DNA of 64,000 nucleotides from the NCBI RefSeq assembly GCF_026210795.1, contig NC_089447.1, positions 2,792,501 to 2,856,500 of the forward strand. The letters are read 5' to 3'. The DNA comes from Rhizophagus irregularis (taxonomy: Eukaryota; Glomeromycota; Glomeromycetes; Glomerales; Glomeraceae). Position numbers and translations under genes: made by a program. Shown here in pieces: positions 24,158 to 34,289 of this stretch. The notes under the pieces were generated by a model, which did no database searches, was not told the DNA's origin, and saw only the letters and a list, made by a program, of their open reading frames with translations. Position 1 is the stretch's first letter. Each line of letters starts with the position of its first letter.

Positions 24158-26338
24158 TCAGTTTTCATATTCCAAAATTTCACAAATTGCTAATGTTTTA
24201 TTTTGAAATTTTCCGCCATTCTTGAGAGTTTTCTTAAAAAAATAACAGACATGATCGTGATTCTTTTTTTCAACAGCACTACACGAAAAGGTGTTTAATC
24301 CCCACCTTTTATGGATAAGCATAAATTCCCAAACATGTGATACTAAAACATGTATATAAGGGGTTATATCTGATGATTGATAAAGTCCTTGTTCTAAAAT
24401 AGTATTAGTTTTGAAATCTATTACCGTTTTTTTCAAAAATAATTCACACCATACTTTTGCTTTTAAACGAAAATATTGTGGATCTGTTTTTTTTTCTCCT
24501 AAAAGATCATATAATTCAGCAAATCCATCCCACAAACTTTTAATTAATGCAGTTCGTTCTGGATCAAAAAGTTTTGTCAAATTAAGTTTTGAAGAACACA
24601 AAGCTTATCATCACCCATTAAGAAAGTGTAATTCTAATTATTAGTACCATGAATATTCCAAAACTCAAACCTGATTTTTAAATTTTCCATCTCCTTAATT
24701 ATAATATTCCGAGTTATGTCATTAAATAATCTCTTATTTTTGATTTCTTGTAAAACTAACTCCCATAAATGGTCAGTAATACATAACATTATATGAAGTT
24801 TATCTGGAACATGATTTTTAAGTGAAATCATATTGAAAAGTGGAGGTAATTTATGACCAGGGTATGCTGTTAGATTTTTATTTAAACTACTCATTGATTT
24901 ACTAATTATCCAGTCATTTTGCCCATTTCCACGTTAATTTTTTGTTATTTCGCAAAAATTATTGGAATTTGCAGCATTAAAACCTAAACAAGTAGCGAGA
25001 AATTTCCAATCTGAGCTAAAAAAAACTCAAAATTCCAAAGAGTATTATTGATAACTATTCCTACATTACTCAGTTCTTGCAATTCCTGAGTAAAAGCATT
25101 TGCTGCAACTTTTAGAGTTGGATAATTTTCACTTTCTGGAAATAAAATAATTGTATAATGGTAATTGGGCTTACAAATGTTTATTGAATCATCCAATAGT
25201 GTTACGGTAATCATCACATGCTTCACTTTTCATCCTACGTTTTGCCCATCACCAGATATTCGAAGATGAATAGTTGGTATTGCAGGATCTAATATTCCTT
25301 TTCAATATATGATGGTATTATATATTCAAGAATTTTTTTAACACTTCGATAAGCACTTTTTTCAGCTGCATTAATAACTTGTTCAATAATTAATGGATCA
25401 GTTATATCAGGTTCTTCTGAAGGTCCTTCTTGCACAATAGTAGAATTTAAATCAATGAAATCAATGGGTATTAATTCTTCTATATATGCATTAATCTCTT
25501 GACGGGTTTGAGAAATAGCATATTCTTGTGGTAATATTGATTCTACAGCTGCAAGATGATGATATGCATCACGAGGTATATTCTCTATGTCTTGTACATA
25601 TGCAATTGATTGCAATTTTTGTTTTTTTTTAACATAATTCTCATTACCAAATGTTACATGGTATTCTTTATTTTCTACAGTAAAATTTATAGCCTTTAAA
25701 ACTATATGATCTTTGGGATTGTAAAAATCATTAATTGTATTTTCAAAGTGCACCTGTTCTTTTTTTGCAAGACCTTTTGCACGTTTAATTTATGTAGTTT
25801 TGCTTGATTCTTTATGAAGTTTCAATTCACGTGATCTACCTTTGCGATTTTTATTAATGCATTTTAATTGAAGTCCAAAAAGATGAACTCCAGAAACAGC
25901 AGTTCTTCTATCCAGTGTTATAATCTAATAAAGCATATATATATTAGAATACCTTCTTTTATGATTTTTTTTAAAATTTTCTAAATAATAAACATATAAT
26001 AACTTACTTTGTATAGTTCAACAGAAGTATCAAATGGTGATTGAGCTGAAAAAACTTGATATTGTAAATTATCTTCAAAACAAATTAAGTAATGAGGTTT
26101 TTCTTCTATATAATAAATAGAACATTGAATAGTACAGCTGTTATTAGCCCGACCTCAGGTAGTTTTAATAGTATAATTATCAGGTATAGAAAAATAATTA
26201 GGTGCTTCAGTATAATTCAGTATGGGTCAGGATAGATACCTTGAACGAATAACATAAACAAATTTTCGGTCACCATAGTATATTATTTCAGGTGAAATAG
26301 GGTAATTTTCTTCTTCATAAGATCTTTGCTAATTAGAA
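24158..26338 (-). pseudogene. DDE-like transposase of mobile unit A, decayed
   Basis: Coding pieces on the minus strand, in order: 26335 to about 26010 (PEIIYYGDRKFVYVIRSRYL, SPFDTSVELYK); about 25925-25760 (ITLDRRTAVSGVHLFGLQLK); 25753-25289 (IPRDAYHHLAAVESILPQEY); 25270-24984 (LRISGDGQNVG*KVKHVM with a TGA at 25230-25232); 24894-24634 (HKLPPLFNMISLKNHVPDKL, LHIMLCITDHLWELVLQEI); 24601-24158 (LFDPERTALIKSLWDGF, DITPYIHVLVSHV, CSAVEKKNHDHVCYFFKK). The D of GDG and the E of VEKKNH are likely catalytic. The family recurs at 41.3-43.8 kb. Stops and frame breaks make it inactive. Immediately upstream it is cut by the hAT-like MITE at 26339. Confidence 0.65.
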
Positions 26339-26634
26339 AGGACCCCGGATATCTAATATAAAGGTCATAATGGACTTTTGGCCAAAAACACCCCTTTTTG
26401 CTGAAACTCAAAAAATCGTTTTTTGTAAATATCTCAGCATCCAGTAATTCAATTTTAATGAACTTTTTTTTATTTTGTAGCCCTCATTTAGCTCTACAAT
26501 TTAAAAAAAAGTTCATCAAAATTGGACCACTGGATGCCGAGATATTTACAAAAAACGATTTTTTGAGCCCTGAAAAATGGGCCAATCTGCCGAAAGTGTG
26601 ACTTATGACCTGTTTTGGAGATATCCGGGGTCCT
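26339..26634. mobile_element. hAT-like MITE, 296 bp, perfect 8-bp duplication (copy 1)
   Basis: Perfect 16-bp ends AGGACCCCGGATATCT / AGATATCCGGGGTCCT, flanked by AATTAGAA (26331-26338 and 26635-26642). The whole element is one imperfect palindrome containing GTAAATATCTCAGCATCC and its mirror. Copy 2 lies at 46869-47319. Confidence 0.9.
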
Positions 26635-27954
26635 AATTAGAATTTGACATTTAGAAAGTAACAGTTTTTTGATACGTTAAAAAAAATTAACATGATATAA
26701 AAAATTGTATAACAGATCTACAAAAATGTGATAAGTACTATGGTAATTAAAATTCAGTACGAGTCTTAATATCATATTTCTTTACTGCTATAAGAGAAAA
26801 ATCGAAACAAAATATGTAAAAAATTTTTGCATCATTAGTGTTACCATAATGTCAGGTGATTTGACTATCATTATGATTGGTTTATAGAATTTGGGGTTAT
26901 CTCAAAAATTTAGGGTTAGGGTATAGATTAGCGCATATGCATAATATATCCAGCCAAGTTCTATATTACCAATTCAATGTTCTTTAAAATACTTAATAAA
27001 TTCCAAAGCACCATTAATAATAGATATAATTTTAGAATTTGCATTATTATAGTATTGTTGTAAAGTGTTCTATTAAATAAATAAATAAATCATTATTATA
27101 TATATAAAAAAAAAAATTAATTTTAAAAAATATATTCATACCAACAAGTACTGCTTCATATAAGAAAGAATATTAATTATTTCATTATGATTTTGTGCAA
27201 TTTTAATTTTAAGAGCAATTAATTAAATTATAATATAATTAGAAATTATAAAGTTGAATTTTCTTAATTCTTAATTGCTTAAATACAATGTCGAAATAAA
27301 AGTATATAGTATATACCTTTTAATATTATTATTTAAATATTCTTTCATGTCTTTTCAATAAGAAACAATATCATAACCACATAACTACCATGACTACCTA
27401 AAACTTGTTTCATTTTATTTTCCCAGCATTGAATAATATGAAATTCATATAATAAAAAGTGAATATCAGAATATGTGGCCAAACTTCCAGTAATGCTAAT
27501 CTTCAGTTTCTTTATGATCAGTATTAGTTATAGCTACCTAATTAATATAAATTTAATTAATATCACAAATAAACAACAAAAAAATACAGCAAATAATACT
27601 TACTTTTGGAAGAAAGTCATGATTATTTTCAATAGATATTTTGTCTTTATATTGCTTTAATAATTCTTTTAAAATTGCATGATTATAAGAACTACTGATT
27701 CCACTAGCTGTAGAAAATAACAAATATCCTATCAGAATTCTTTTATTATCTTGATTTACTACTAAAAGTACAAATAATAAAACTTTTTTATTAGAAAATC
27801 CAAAAGTTCCATTAAAGTGTATAATGCCATTATGACCATATCTCCAAATAGGGTTCCGATCGGTTCGGTTCGGTACAGTTTTTACCAAAACTGAAACCAA
27901 ACTGACCAATAATTACCGAAAACCGAACTGATTTACCAATTCATTATCAGTTCA

Positions 27955-28905
27955 GTTTTTAACATTTTCGCAACATTTTTTATTAAAAAAACGTGCAAAA
28001 ACGTTTTTTTTAATTAAATTAACTAATAAAAAACATTTCGCAACGTTTTCTATTAAGTTATTGAAAAAAAACGTTGTGAAATGTTTTTTTTAATTAAATT
28101 AACAAATAAAAATGTTTCGCAACGTTTTTATTAAATTATCAAAAAAAACGGTGTGAAACATTTTTTTTTAATTAATTAATTAATAAAAAACGTTTCGCAA
28201 CGTTTTCTATTAAGTTATTGAAAAAAATGTTGCAAAACGTTTTTTTTTAAATAAATTAACAAATAAAAATGTTTCGCAATGTTTTTATTAAATCATTAAA
28301 AAAATGTTGCGAAATGTTTTTTTTTTAAATTAATTAACTAATAAAAAACATTTTGCAACGTTTTCTATTAAGTTATTGAAAAAAATGTTGCGAAACGTTT
28401 TCTATTAAGTTATTGAAAAAAATGTTGCAAAATGTTTTTTTTTTAATCAAATTAACAAATAAAAATGTTTCGCAACGTTTTTATTAAATTATCAAAAAAA
28501 CGTTGCAAAACGTTTTTTTTAATTAATTAACTAATAAAAAATGTTTCGCAACGTTTTCTATTAAGTTATTGAAAAAAACGTTGTGAAACATTTTTTTTAA
28601 ATAAATTAACAAATAAAAATGTTTCGCAACATTTTTATTAAATTATTAAAAAAAAATGTTGCAAAATGTTTTTTTTTAATTAATTAACTAATAAAAAACG
28701 TTTTGCAACATTTTTTATTAAATTATTGAAAAAAAACGTTGTGAAATGTTTTTTTTAAATAAATTGACAAATAAAAACGTTTCACAACGTTTTTATTAAA
28801 TTATCAAAAAAAACGTTGCAAAACATTTTTTTTAAAATAAATTAACAAATAAAAACGGTTCGCAACATTTTTATTAAATTATCAAAAAAAAATGTTGCGA
28901 AACGT
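27955..28905. repeat. Minisatellite built on palindromic AACGTTKCGAAACGTTT words, left part
   Basis: Alternating AACGTTTCGCAACGTTT and AAACGTTGCGAAACGTTTT words are separated by ATTAAATTATCAAAAAAA and TTAATTAACTAATAAAAA. The repeat continues at 31457-31730, so the array was split by the sequence between. Sequence variants are mostly C/T and G/A. Confidence 0.85.
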
Positions 28906-29537
28906 TGAGATCCCCCTATTCCCTCTGTTATCAATTTACAGAGTTGCCACGTCGAATAGCATTCTCATAGTCGAACGAACGAATAAACGAACGAATGAAC
29001 AATTAAACAGACGAACAAGCAAATAATCAATAACATAATTAACGAACAACAAAATCAACAAACAACATATGACAATATATAATAAACAATATACATCATT
29101 TTGTTCTTATAAATGCATAAATAGCGTTAGTAATATAAAGCATTGAGCGACATAAAATTAAATTTAACTTCTCTAAATTTTCCCCAAATTTTATCTACTT
29201 TTACCTTTAATTTCAAACTTCGATAACTCTCACTACGAATTATTACTTTTCAAAAGTGTATATTTAATTCATCTTAAAATTTTCATTTTATTCAATTAAA
29301 ATTAATTAAGCAAACATTAATTAAAGTTTAGGGTGAACCTATTACCTTTAATTAATATTAAACTTCATTATCAAATAATTAAATGAAACTTATATTTTTA
29401 TTGAGTTATTCTAAACTAACTAACTAACTGTGGAATTCGCTTTGAATTCTGCTCTCTATTTAAACAAATTTTATAATACTTTCTATTCTAATATGTGCTA
29501 TCTATATACTATCTTTTATGTTCTTTTTACATATTAT

Positions 29538-30813
29538 TAGAGCTCCGAAACCTGACCCGACAGATCAGGTGACCCGATGGGTTAACCTGAAATATTCAGG
29601 TCAGGTCATCAAATTCATGACCTGACACGAGTCGGGTCAGTGCTGGTCGATACCTGACATGACCTATTGATCCGACATATATTTGGGTCAAATAAATTAA
29701 ATAATGCTGAAACTTATAATGATTCTGGTGTTTTTACATGTAAAATCGAAAAAAAACGCTAAAACTATCAGTTTCAGCATTTTTACATGTAAAATTAAAA
29801 GGAAAAATGCCAGAACTAATGATTCCGGCATTTTTACATGTAAAATTAAAAAAAACCGCTGAAACTATCAGTTTCGGCGTTTTTACATGTAAAATCAAAA
29901 AGAAAAATGCCAGAACTAATGATTCTGGCATTTTTACATGTAAAATCAAAAAGGAAAAATGCTGAAACTAATGATTCCAGCGTTTTTACATGTAAAATCA
30001 AAAAGGAAAAATGCCAGAACTAATGATTCTGGCGCTTTTACATGTAAAATTGAAAAATAAACGCCGAAACTATCAGTTTTGGCATTTTTACATGTAAAAT
30101 CAAAAAGGAAAAATGCTGGAACTAATTATTTCGGTACTTTTACATGTAAAATCAAAAAATAAACGCTAAAATTATCAGTTTCGGTGTTTTTACATGTAAA
30201 ATCAAAAGAAAACCACCAGAACTAATGATTCTGGCGTTTTTACATGTAAAATCAAAAGGAAAAATGCCAGAACTAATGATTCCGACATTTTTACATGTAC
30301 AATTGAAAAAAAATGCTGAAACTATCAGTTTCGGCGTTTTTATATGTAAAATCAAAAAGAAACCCGCCAGAACTAACGATTCCGACGTTTTTACATGTAA
30401 AATTGAAAAAAATGCTGAAACTATCAGTTTCGGCATTTTTACATGTAAAATCAAAAAGAAAAATGCCAGAACTAATGATTCTGGCATTTTTACATGTAAA
30501 ATTGAAAAAAAAAACGCCAAAACTATCAGTTTCAGCATTTTTACATGTAAAATTAAAAGGAAAACGCTGAAACAAATAGTTTCGGTGTTTTATATATAAA
30601 AACAAAAAGTAAAAAATGTTACAAAACGTTTTTTTACAATATTTAATAATAAAACTTCGGGTAACCCAAGTTACCCGAAATGACCTGAATACTTTCGGGT
30701 CAAATAGGTCAGGTCGGGTCAGAACGGTTTACCTGACCCAATCTGAACTGAAAAAAAATTTCGGTTCAGGTTAACCAGGTAACCCGACCCGACCTGACCC
30801 GTTCGGAGCTCTA
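29538..30813. mobile_element. hAT-like element, 1276 bp, perfect 8-bp duplication
   Basis: The ends TAGAGCTCCGAA and TTCGGAGCTCTA are perfectly inverted and flanked by CATATTAT (29530-29537 and 30814-30821). Subterminal blocks are CAGGTCAGGTC/GACCTGACC-type repeats. The centre is a hairpin minisatellite. No transposase. Confidence 0.9.
29700..30600. repeat. Hairpin minisatellite, about 51-bp unit, roughly 17 copies
   Basis: Each unit has the palindrome TTTTTACATGTAAAAT followed by a hairpin. Two hairpin types largely alternate: GCCAGAACTAATGATTCTGG C-type and GCTGAAACTATCAGTTTCGG C-type. Long open frames crossing it on both strands are products of the repeat and not genes. Confidence 0.85.
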
Positions 30814-31456
30814 CATATTATCTTTGTACTATCTTTTTAATATGCTATCTATATTTTAAATACGCTATCTTTTAATATGCTATTTTTAATATGCATGTAT
30901 CTTCTATTTTAATATGTTATCTTTTATGTTCCATCTTTTTAATACACTATCTTTCAATATATTTTTATTTTTAATATGTTATATTCCATCTTTTGTGGCT
31001 TATATCTTTTCGTATCATCTTTTATATTATCTTTTATCTTCTATATCATCTTTTCATATTATCTTTTATATTATCTTTTATAATATGTTTTATAATATTG
31101 TTTTTATGTATTTCATTGTGCGTGTTCCTTTAATCCGCCATCCCTCCATTTTATATGATTTACCTTTTGTGGCTTATAATTATTCTTTCTAATTGTTCTT
31201 ATTGTTGAACTCAATAAACTGGTTGCTAAGCTGCAATTGATCGACTCCCTACTCAATCTATTGGTTCCTCGTTAATTATTCAATAAATATTACATCATGT
31301 AGATCATTTTTCTTCTTAAATGTTTATCCTTTTTGGCTAATCATTTATCCATCTACACCAATTCATAATTAATTTGTTCGTTCTTAATATTTGGCAATTA
31401 TATTTGGTGATTGAATTTTATCATCTTTTCATGCTTGATATTTGACCGTTTACACC

Positions 31457-31730
31457 GTTTTTTTTAATTAATTAACTAATAAAAAATGTTTCACAACGTT
31501 TTCTATTAAGTTATGAAAAAAACATTGCAAAACGTTTTTTTTAAAATAAATTAACAAATAAAAACATTTTGCAACGTTTTTATTAAATTATCAAAAAAAA
31601 ATGTTGCAAAACGTTTTTTTTTAAATAAATTAACTAATAAAAACATTTCGCAACATTTTTATTAAATTGTTAAAAAAAATGTTTCACAACATTTTTTATC
31701 AATGTCACAAAACGTTTAGCAAATCAGTTC
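31457..31730. repeat. Minisatellite built on palindromic AACGTT words, right part
   Basis: Same units as 27955-28905, on the right side of the LTR-like insertion. Confidence 0.8.
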
Positions 31731-32985
31731 AGTAAATTTACCAAAATAATCAGTAAAATTTACTGAAATGATCAGTAAAATTTACCAAAGTAATCAGTAA
31801 AATTTACTAAAACTGATACCGAAAATATCAGTTTAGCAAATCGGTTTGGTAAATTGCAAAACTGATACTGAAACCGAAGTTATCAAAACCAATCGGTAAA
31901 TTTACCAAAAAGTTCGGTTTGGTAAATCAGAATACCGAAACTGTTCTGATACCAAAACCGATCGGTTCGGTTCAGTAATTACTGAAACCGATCAGAGCCC
32001 TATCTCCAAGCTAATTTTTTTGTTCTGAAGTTACTAAAACTAACATTAATCTTTCATTATTAGATTGTTTAGGTTTATAATAAATAGTAGAAGCTTTAAT
32101 TACTTCATCATCATTAACTTCAAAAATTTGATGAATATTTTTCTCAACACTATTCCTAATATCTATATCCAAAACATCCTTTGTTATTGAATTCCTAAAG
32201 TTGATAATATCTTGACTAGTTAATAAAAACCTTTCATTATCTATTAAAACATTTCCTTCTAAATTTAATTCTATAAACTTCATATTATCTTCTAAAATAG
32301 CTGCTGGATGAATTTGAACTTTTAGTATATTAATTGCTATAATTTTAACTGTTTCATTAATATAAAGTAGTGGTGATTGCTATGGTTTTGAATTAATACA
32401 TGCATCTAAATGTTCTAAATAACCATCTAATGCCACATAATTATTATCTTTATCCTTTTTAATTTTAGCAAATGCTAAACAGCCAATAAAAGTATATATC
32501 TGACGATTTTTTCTTGTTAAAGAAGATTTTAATTTTATATTACTTCCACAAGAACATTGAAGTATATAAAGTCCTTTTTTTTTATCACTATATCATGTTT
32601 TCCACTTACTATCCTGCTTCAAATTTTCTAGTAACAAATTATGAATTTTTAAAAATTGATATGCATCTTCTTGAGATTTATTTTTCCATTCTACATGTAC
32701 AAATGCATTTGCTGTTAATGATCGAAGTTCTTTTTTTGGTTATCATTTAAAATTAAATGAGATGGTATTTGATATAAATTTTCAGATAAAGCAAACATTT
32801 TATTGAAAAATCTTAAAATTTTGTATTTTACGTATTATTTACATTATGTATAAATATATATTGTTTAATATTTAAAAATAGTATTCAAAAAATATAACAT
32901 AAAAGGAAATTTAAACTGCCGATCAAAATGATCTGCATCTGAGGGTGGTATATAGTAAGATCATTCTGTTATACGTAATATAGGA

Positions 32986-34014
32986 AACATTTTTAGACAT
33001 GATTGTATAACATGTTTTTAATAAAACAAATATGTGTCCACGTAATATTAAAATATAAATCATATACACGTCTGTATAACAGTTAAAAAATATATATTTA
33101 AAATGAGAGCAACAGGTGAATGGGAAGGGAAAAATAGGTGTTTTACTGTTTTTACACTATAATTTTTGTAATAATCAATAAAAGTTATTTTATTTTTACT
33201 TAGAAAATTTTAAAAAAATTTTTTTTTTGATAAATTTAAAAATAAAAATTTCGCGTATTGGTGGCATTACAAAAAATATGAATAAATCCATAAATATCTA
33301 TTCAATTATGATAAAAATTTATATATGAGTAGATTTGAATCTGCTAAATAACTTTACTTAAGAAGGTTTTGAATGTTTCCTTTGACTAAAGTGCCTAAAT
33401 TACGCTCTGAAGTCACAGAACAGATATATAAAAATATTAATAAGAAACATTTATAAGTTGTAATATTACAAAAAAATAATAATAACTTTATTCATACATT
33501 ATTTCAAAAATTTTTGTTTTTTTAGTTTTTTTATATACATATTATATAAAAAAAATTATATATAAATATATATATGTGATATGCCATAAAATAAGTTGCT
33601 TAGCAATGTAAAAAATTTATGAGTTAAATAAAAGTTTGCTTAGCAGACATGAAAAATATTTGCTTATTGACCTTAGTAAATTTTGAATTTTTCATCTGAC
33701 CTATATATATATATATTGTTCGGGATCCTGAATTTATTACAAAAATATTGGAGATATTTAAAAGTATCTTTAATTAAAAAATAAAATTGCAGGCAAATTT
33801 GGCTGCAAAATAGTTTAAGAGATAAACTTCTGGTAGATTACTATAATAATGCTTATAACTTAGAATTTGTTACTATAGCCAAATCTATGAAGAATAATAA
33901 TAAACTAGTTGTTGTCTGGCCTTAAGTAAATCAGTTCAGGCACATTCAAATTAGAGTAAAGATATTCAGATCAACAAATACATCCTACTATTTAAAAAAT
34001 TTGTTTATTCTTGC
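32986..34014. other. AT-rich spacer right of the MULE
   Basis: No gene, RNA or terminal repeat recognised apart from a stray TGTATAACAGTT word near 33069 resembling the MULE end. Confidence 0.35.
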
Positions 34015-34289
34015 TAGTGTTCCGCATGAATCAAATTTCTCCTCTGAAATTCGATTCGATTCAGACTCAATTCAGACTCAATTTGATTTTTAAAAATTAT
34101 TATCTCTGGATCTAGTGATCCAATTTCGATGATCTTTTTTTAATCGATAGATATCTTTGCCCTGATCATAATAAAAAATGATTGTCAAAATCGGACTGTT
34201 AGATTAAAAGTTATTCGCAAAATACGTTTTTATTATTCAGGAACAATCAGGATCACACCGTGTCATGAATCAATTCATGCAGAACACTA
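34015..34289. mobile_element. hAT-like MITE, 275 bp, perfect 8-bp duplication
   Basis: Ends TAGTGTTCCGCATGAAT / TAGTGTTCTGCATGAAT (inverted) flanked by ATTCTTGC (34007-34014 and 34290-34297). The interior contains ATCTCTGGATCTAGTGATCC and an inverted counterpart, the module also seen at 17.6, 26.4 and 47.1 kb. Confidence 0.88.

Larger units (their letters stand above)
28907..31455. mobile_element. Insertion splitting the minisatellite, possible solo LTR carrying a nested hAT-like element
   Basis: A block unlike the minisatellite interrupts it and is flanked by CGTT on both sides (28903-28906 and 31456-31459), a possible 4-bp duplication. After removing the nested 29538-30813 element about 1.27 kb remains, with a TATAAATGCATAAAT word near 29107 and an AATAAA word near 31213. 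No open frame of note. An LTR identity is a guess from size and these signals. Confidence 0.35.
27849..32002. mobile_element. hAT-like element, 4.15 kb, inserted in the MULE core
   Basis: The termini TAGGGTTCCGATCGGTT and (reverse-complemented right end) TAGGGCTCTGATCGGTT are flanked by TCTCCAAA (27841-27848) and TCTCCAAG (32003-32010), an 8-bp duplication with one mismatch. Removing it joins the two halves of the MULE reading (TCAGAACAAAAAAATTAGCT | TGGAGATATGGTCAT). The interior has inverted GGTTTGGTAA words, a long AACGTTTCGCAACGTT minisatellite, an LTR-like insertion and another hAT-like element. No transposase. Confidence 0.8.
20050..32797 (-). pseudogene. Mutator-like transposase pseudogene in six or more pieces
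   Basis: Pieces in coding order. 32797-32003 starts MFALSENLYQ and has in-frame TGA and TAG plus a 1-nt loss in an A-run before LAWRYGHNG. 27848 to about 26930 carries the core IIHFNGTFGFSNKKVLLFV; in related MULE cores the first catalytic residue is the D of DGTFG, here N. Also present are a TNTDHKE/ALLEVWPHI segment and YFKEH*IGNIEL. About 23030-22400 has ITNNHLEAFNNQL. 21360-21144 ends NTLEGE and has a GTGAATTA donor. After an intron containing a hAT-like insertion, 20505-20050 is a Ser/Thr-rich tail. The fragment order and orientation and the flanking inverted repeats show one ancestral gene. It cannot encode a working protein. Confidence 0.7.
19449..32985 (-). mobile_element. Mutator-like (MULE) element expanded to about 13.5 kb by nested insertions
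   Basis: 19449-19580 on the plus strand matches 32985-about 32860 on the minus strand over roughly 130 bp (both start near ACAGAATGATCTTAC and continue through GCAGATCATTTTGAT and TTCCTTTTATGTTATA), giving long inverted terminal repeats. A decayed MULE transposase gene lies between them on the minus strand, starting just inside the right repeat. At least five other elements interrupt it (19.6-19.9, 20.54-21.14, 21.4-22.4, about 23.0-26.9 and 27.85-32.0 kb). The exact outer ends and target duplication could not be settled. Confidence 0.65.

Noticed and set aside
29700-30600. Regularly spaced repeats resembling a CRISPR array
   Set aside because: The spacers are themselves repeated hairpins and the genome is eukaryotic; it is a minisatellite inside a transposon.
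30152-30605. Several overlapping frames of 85-128 codons on both strands
   Set aside because: All cross the 51-bp hairpin repeat and encode repeated motifs from it. Open in many frames because the unit length is near a multiple of three.
19449-32985. Assigning a precise 9-bp duplication to the MULE ends
   Set aside because: The flanks (AAGTTAATT and GTAATATAG type) do not match, so the outer limits stay approximate.
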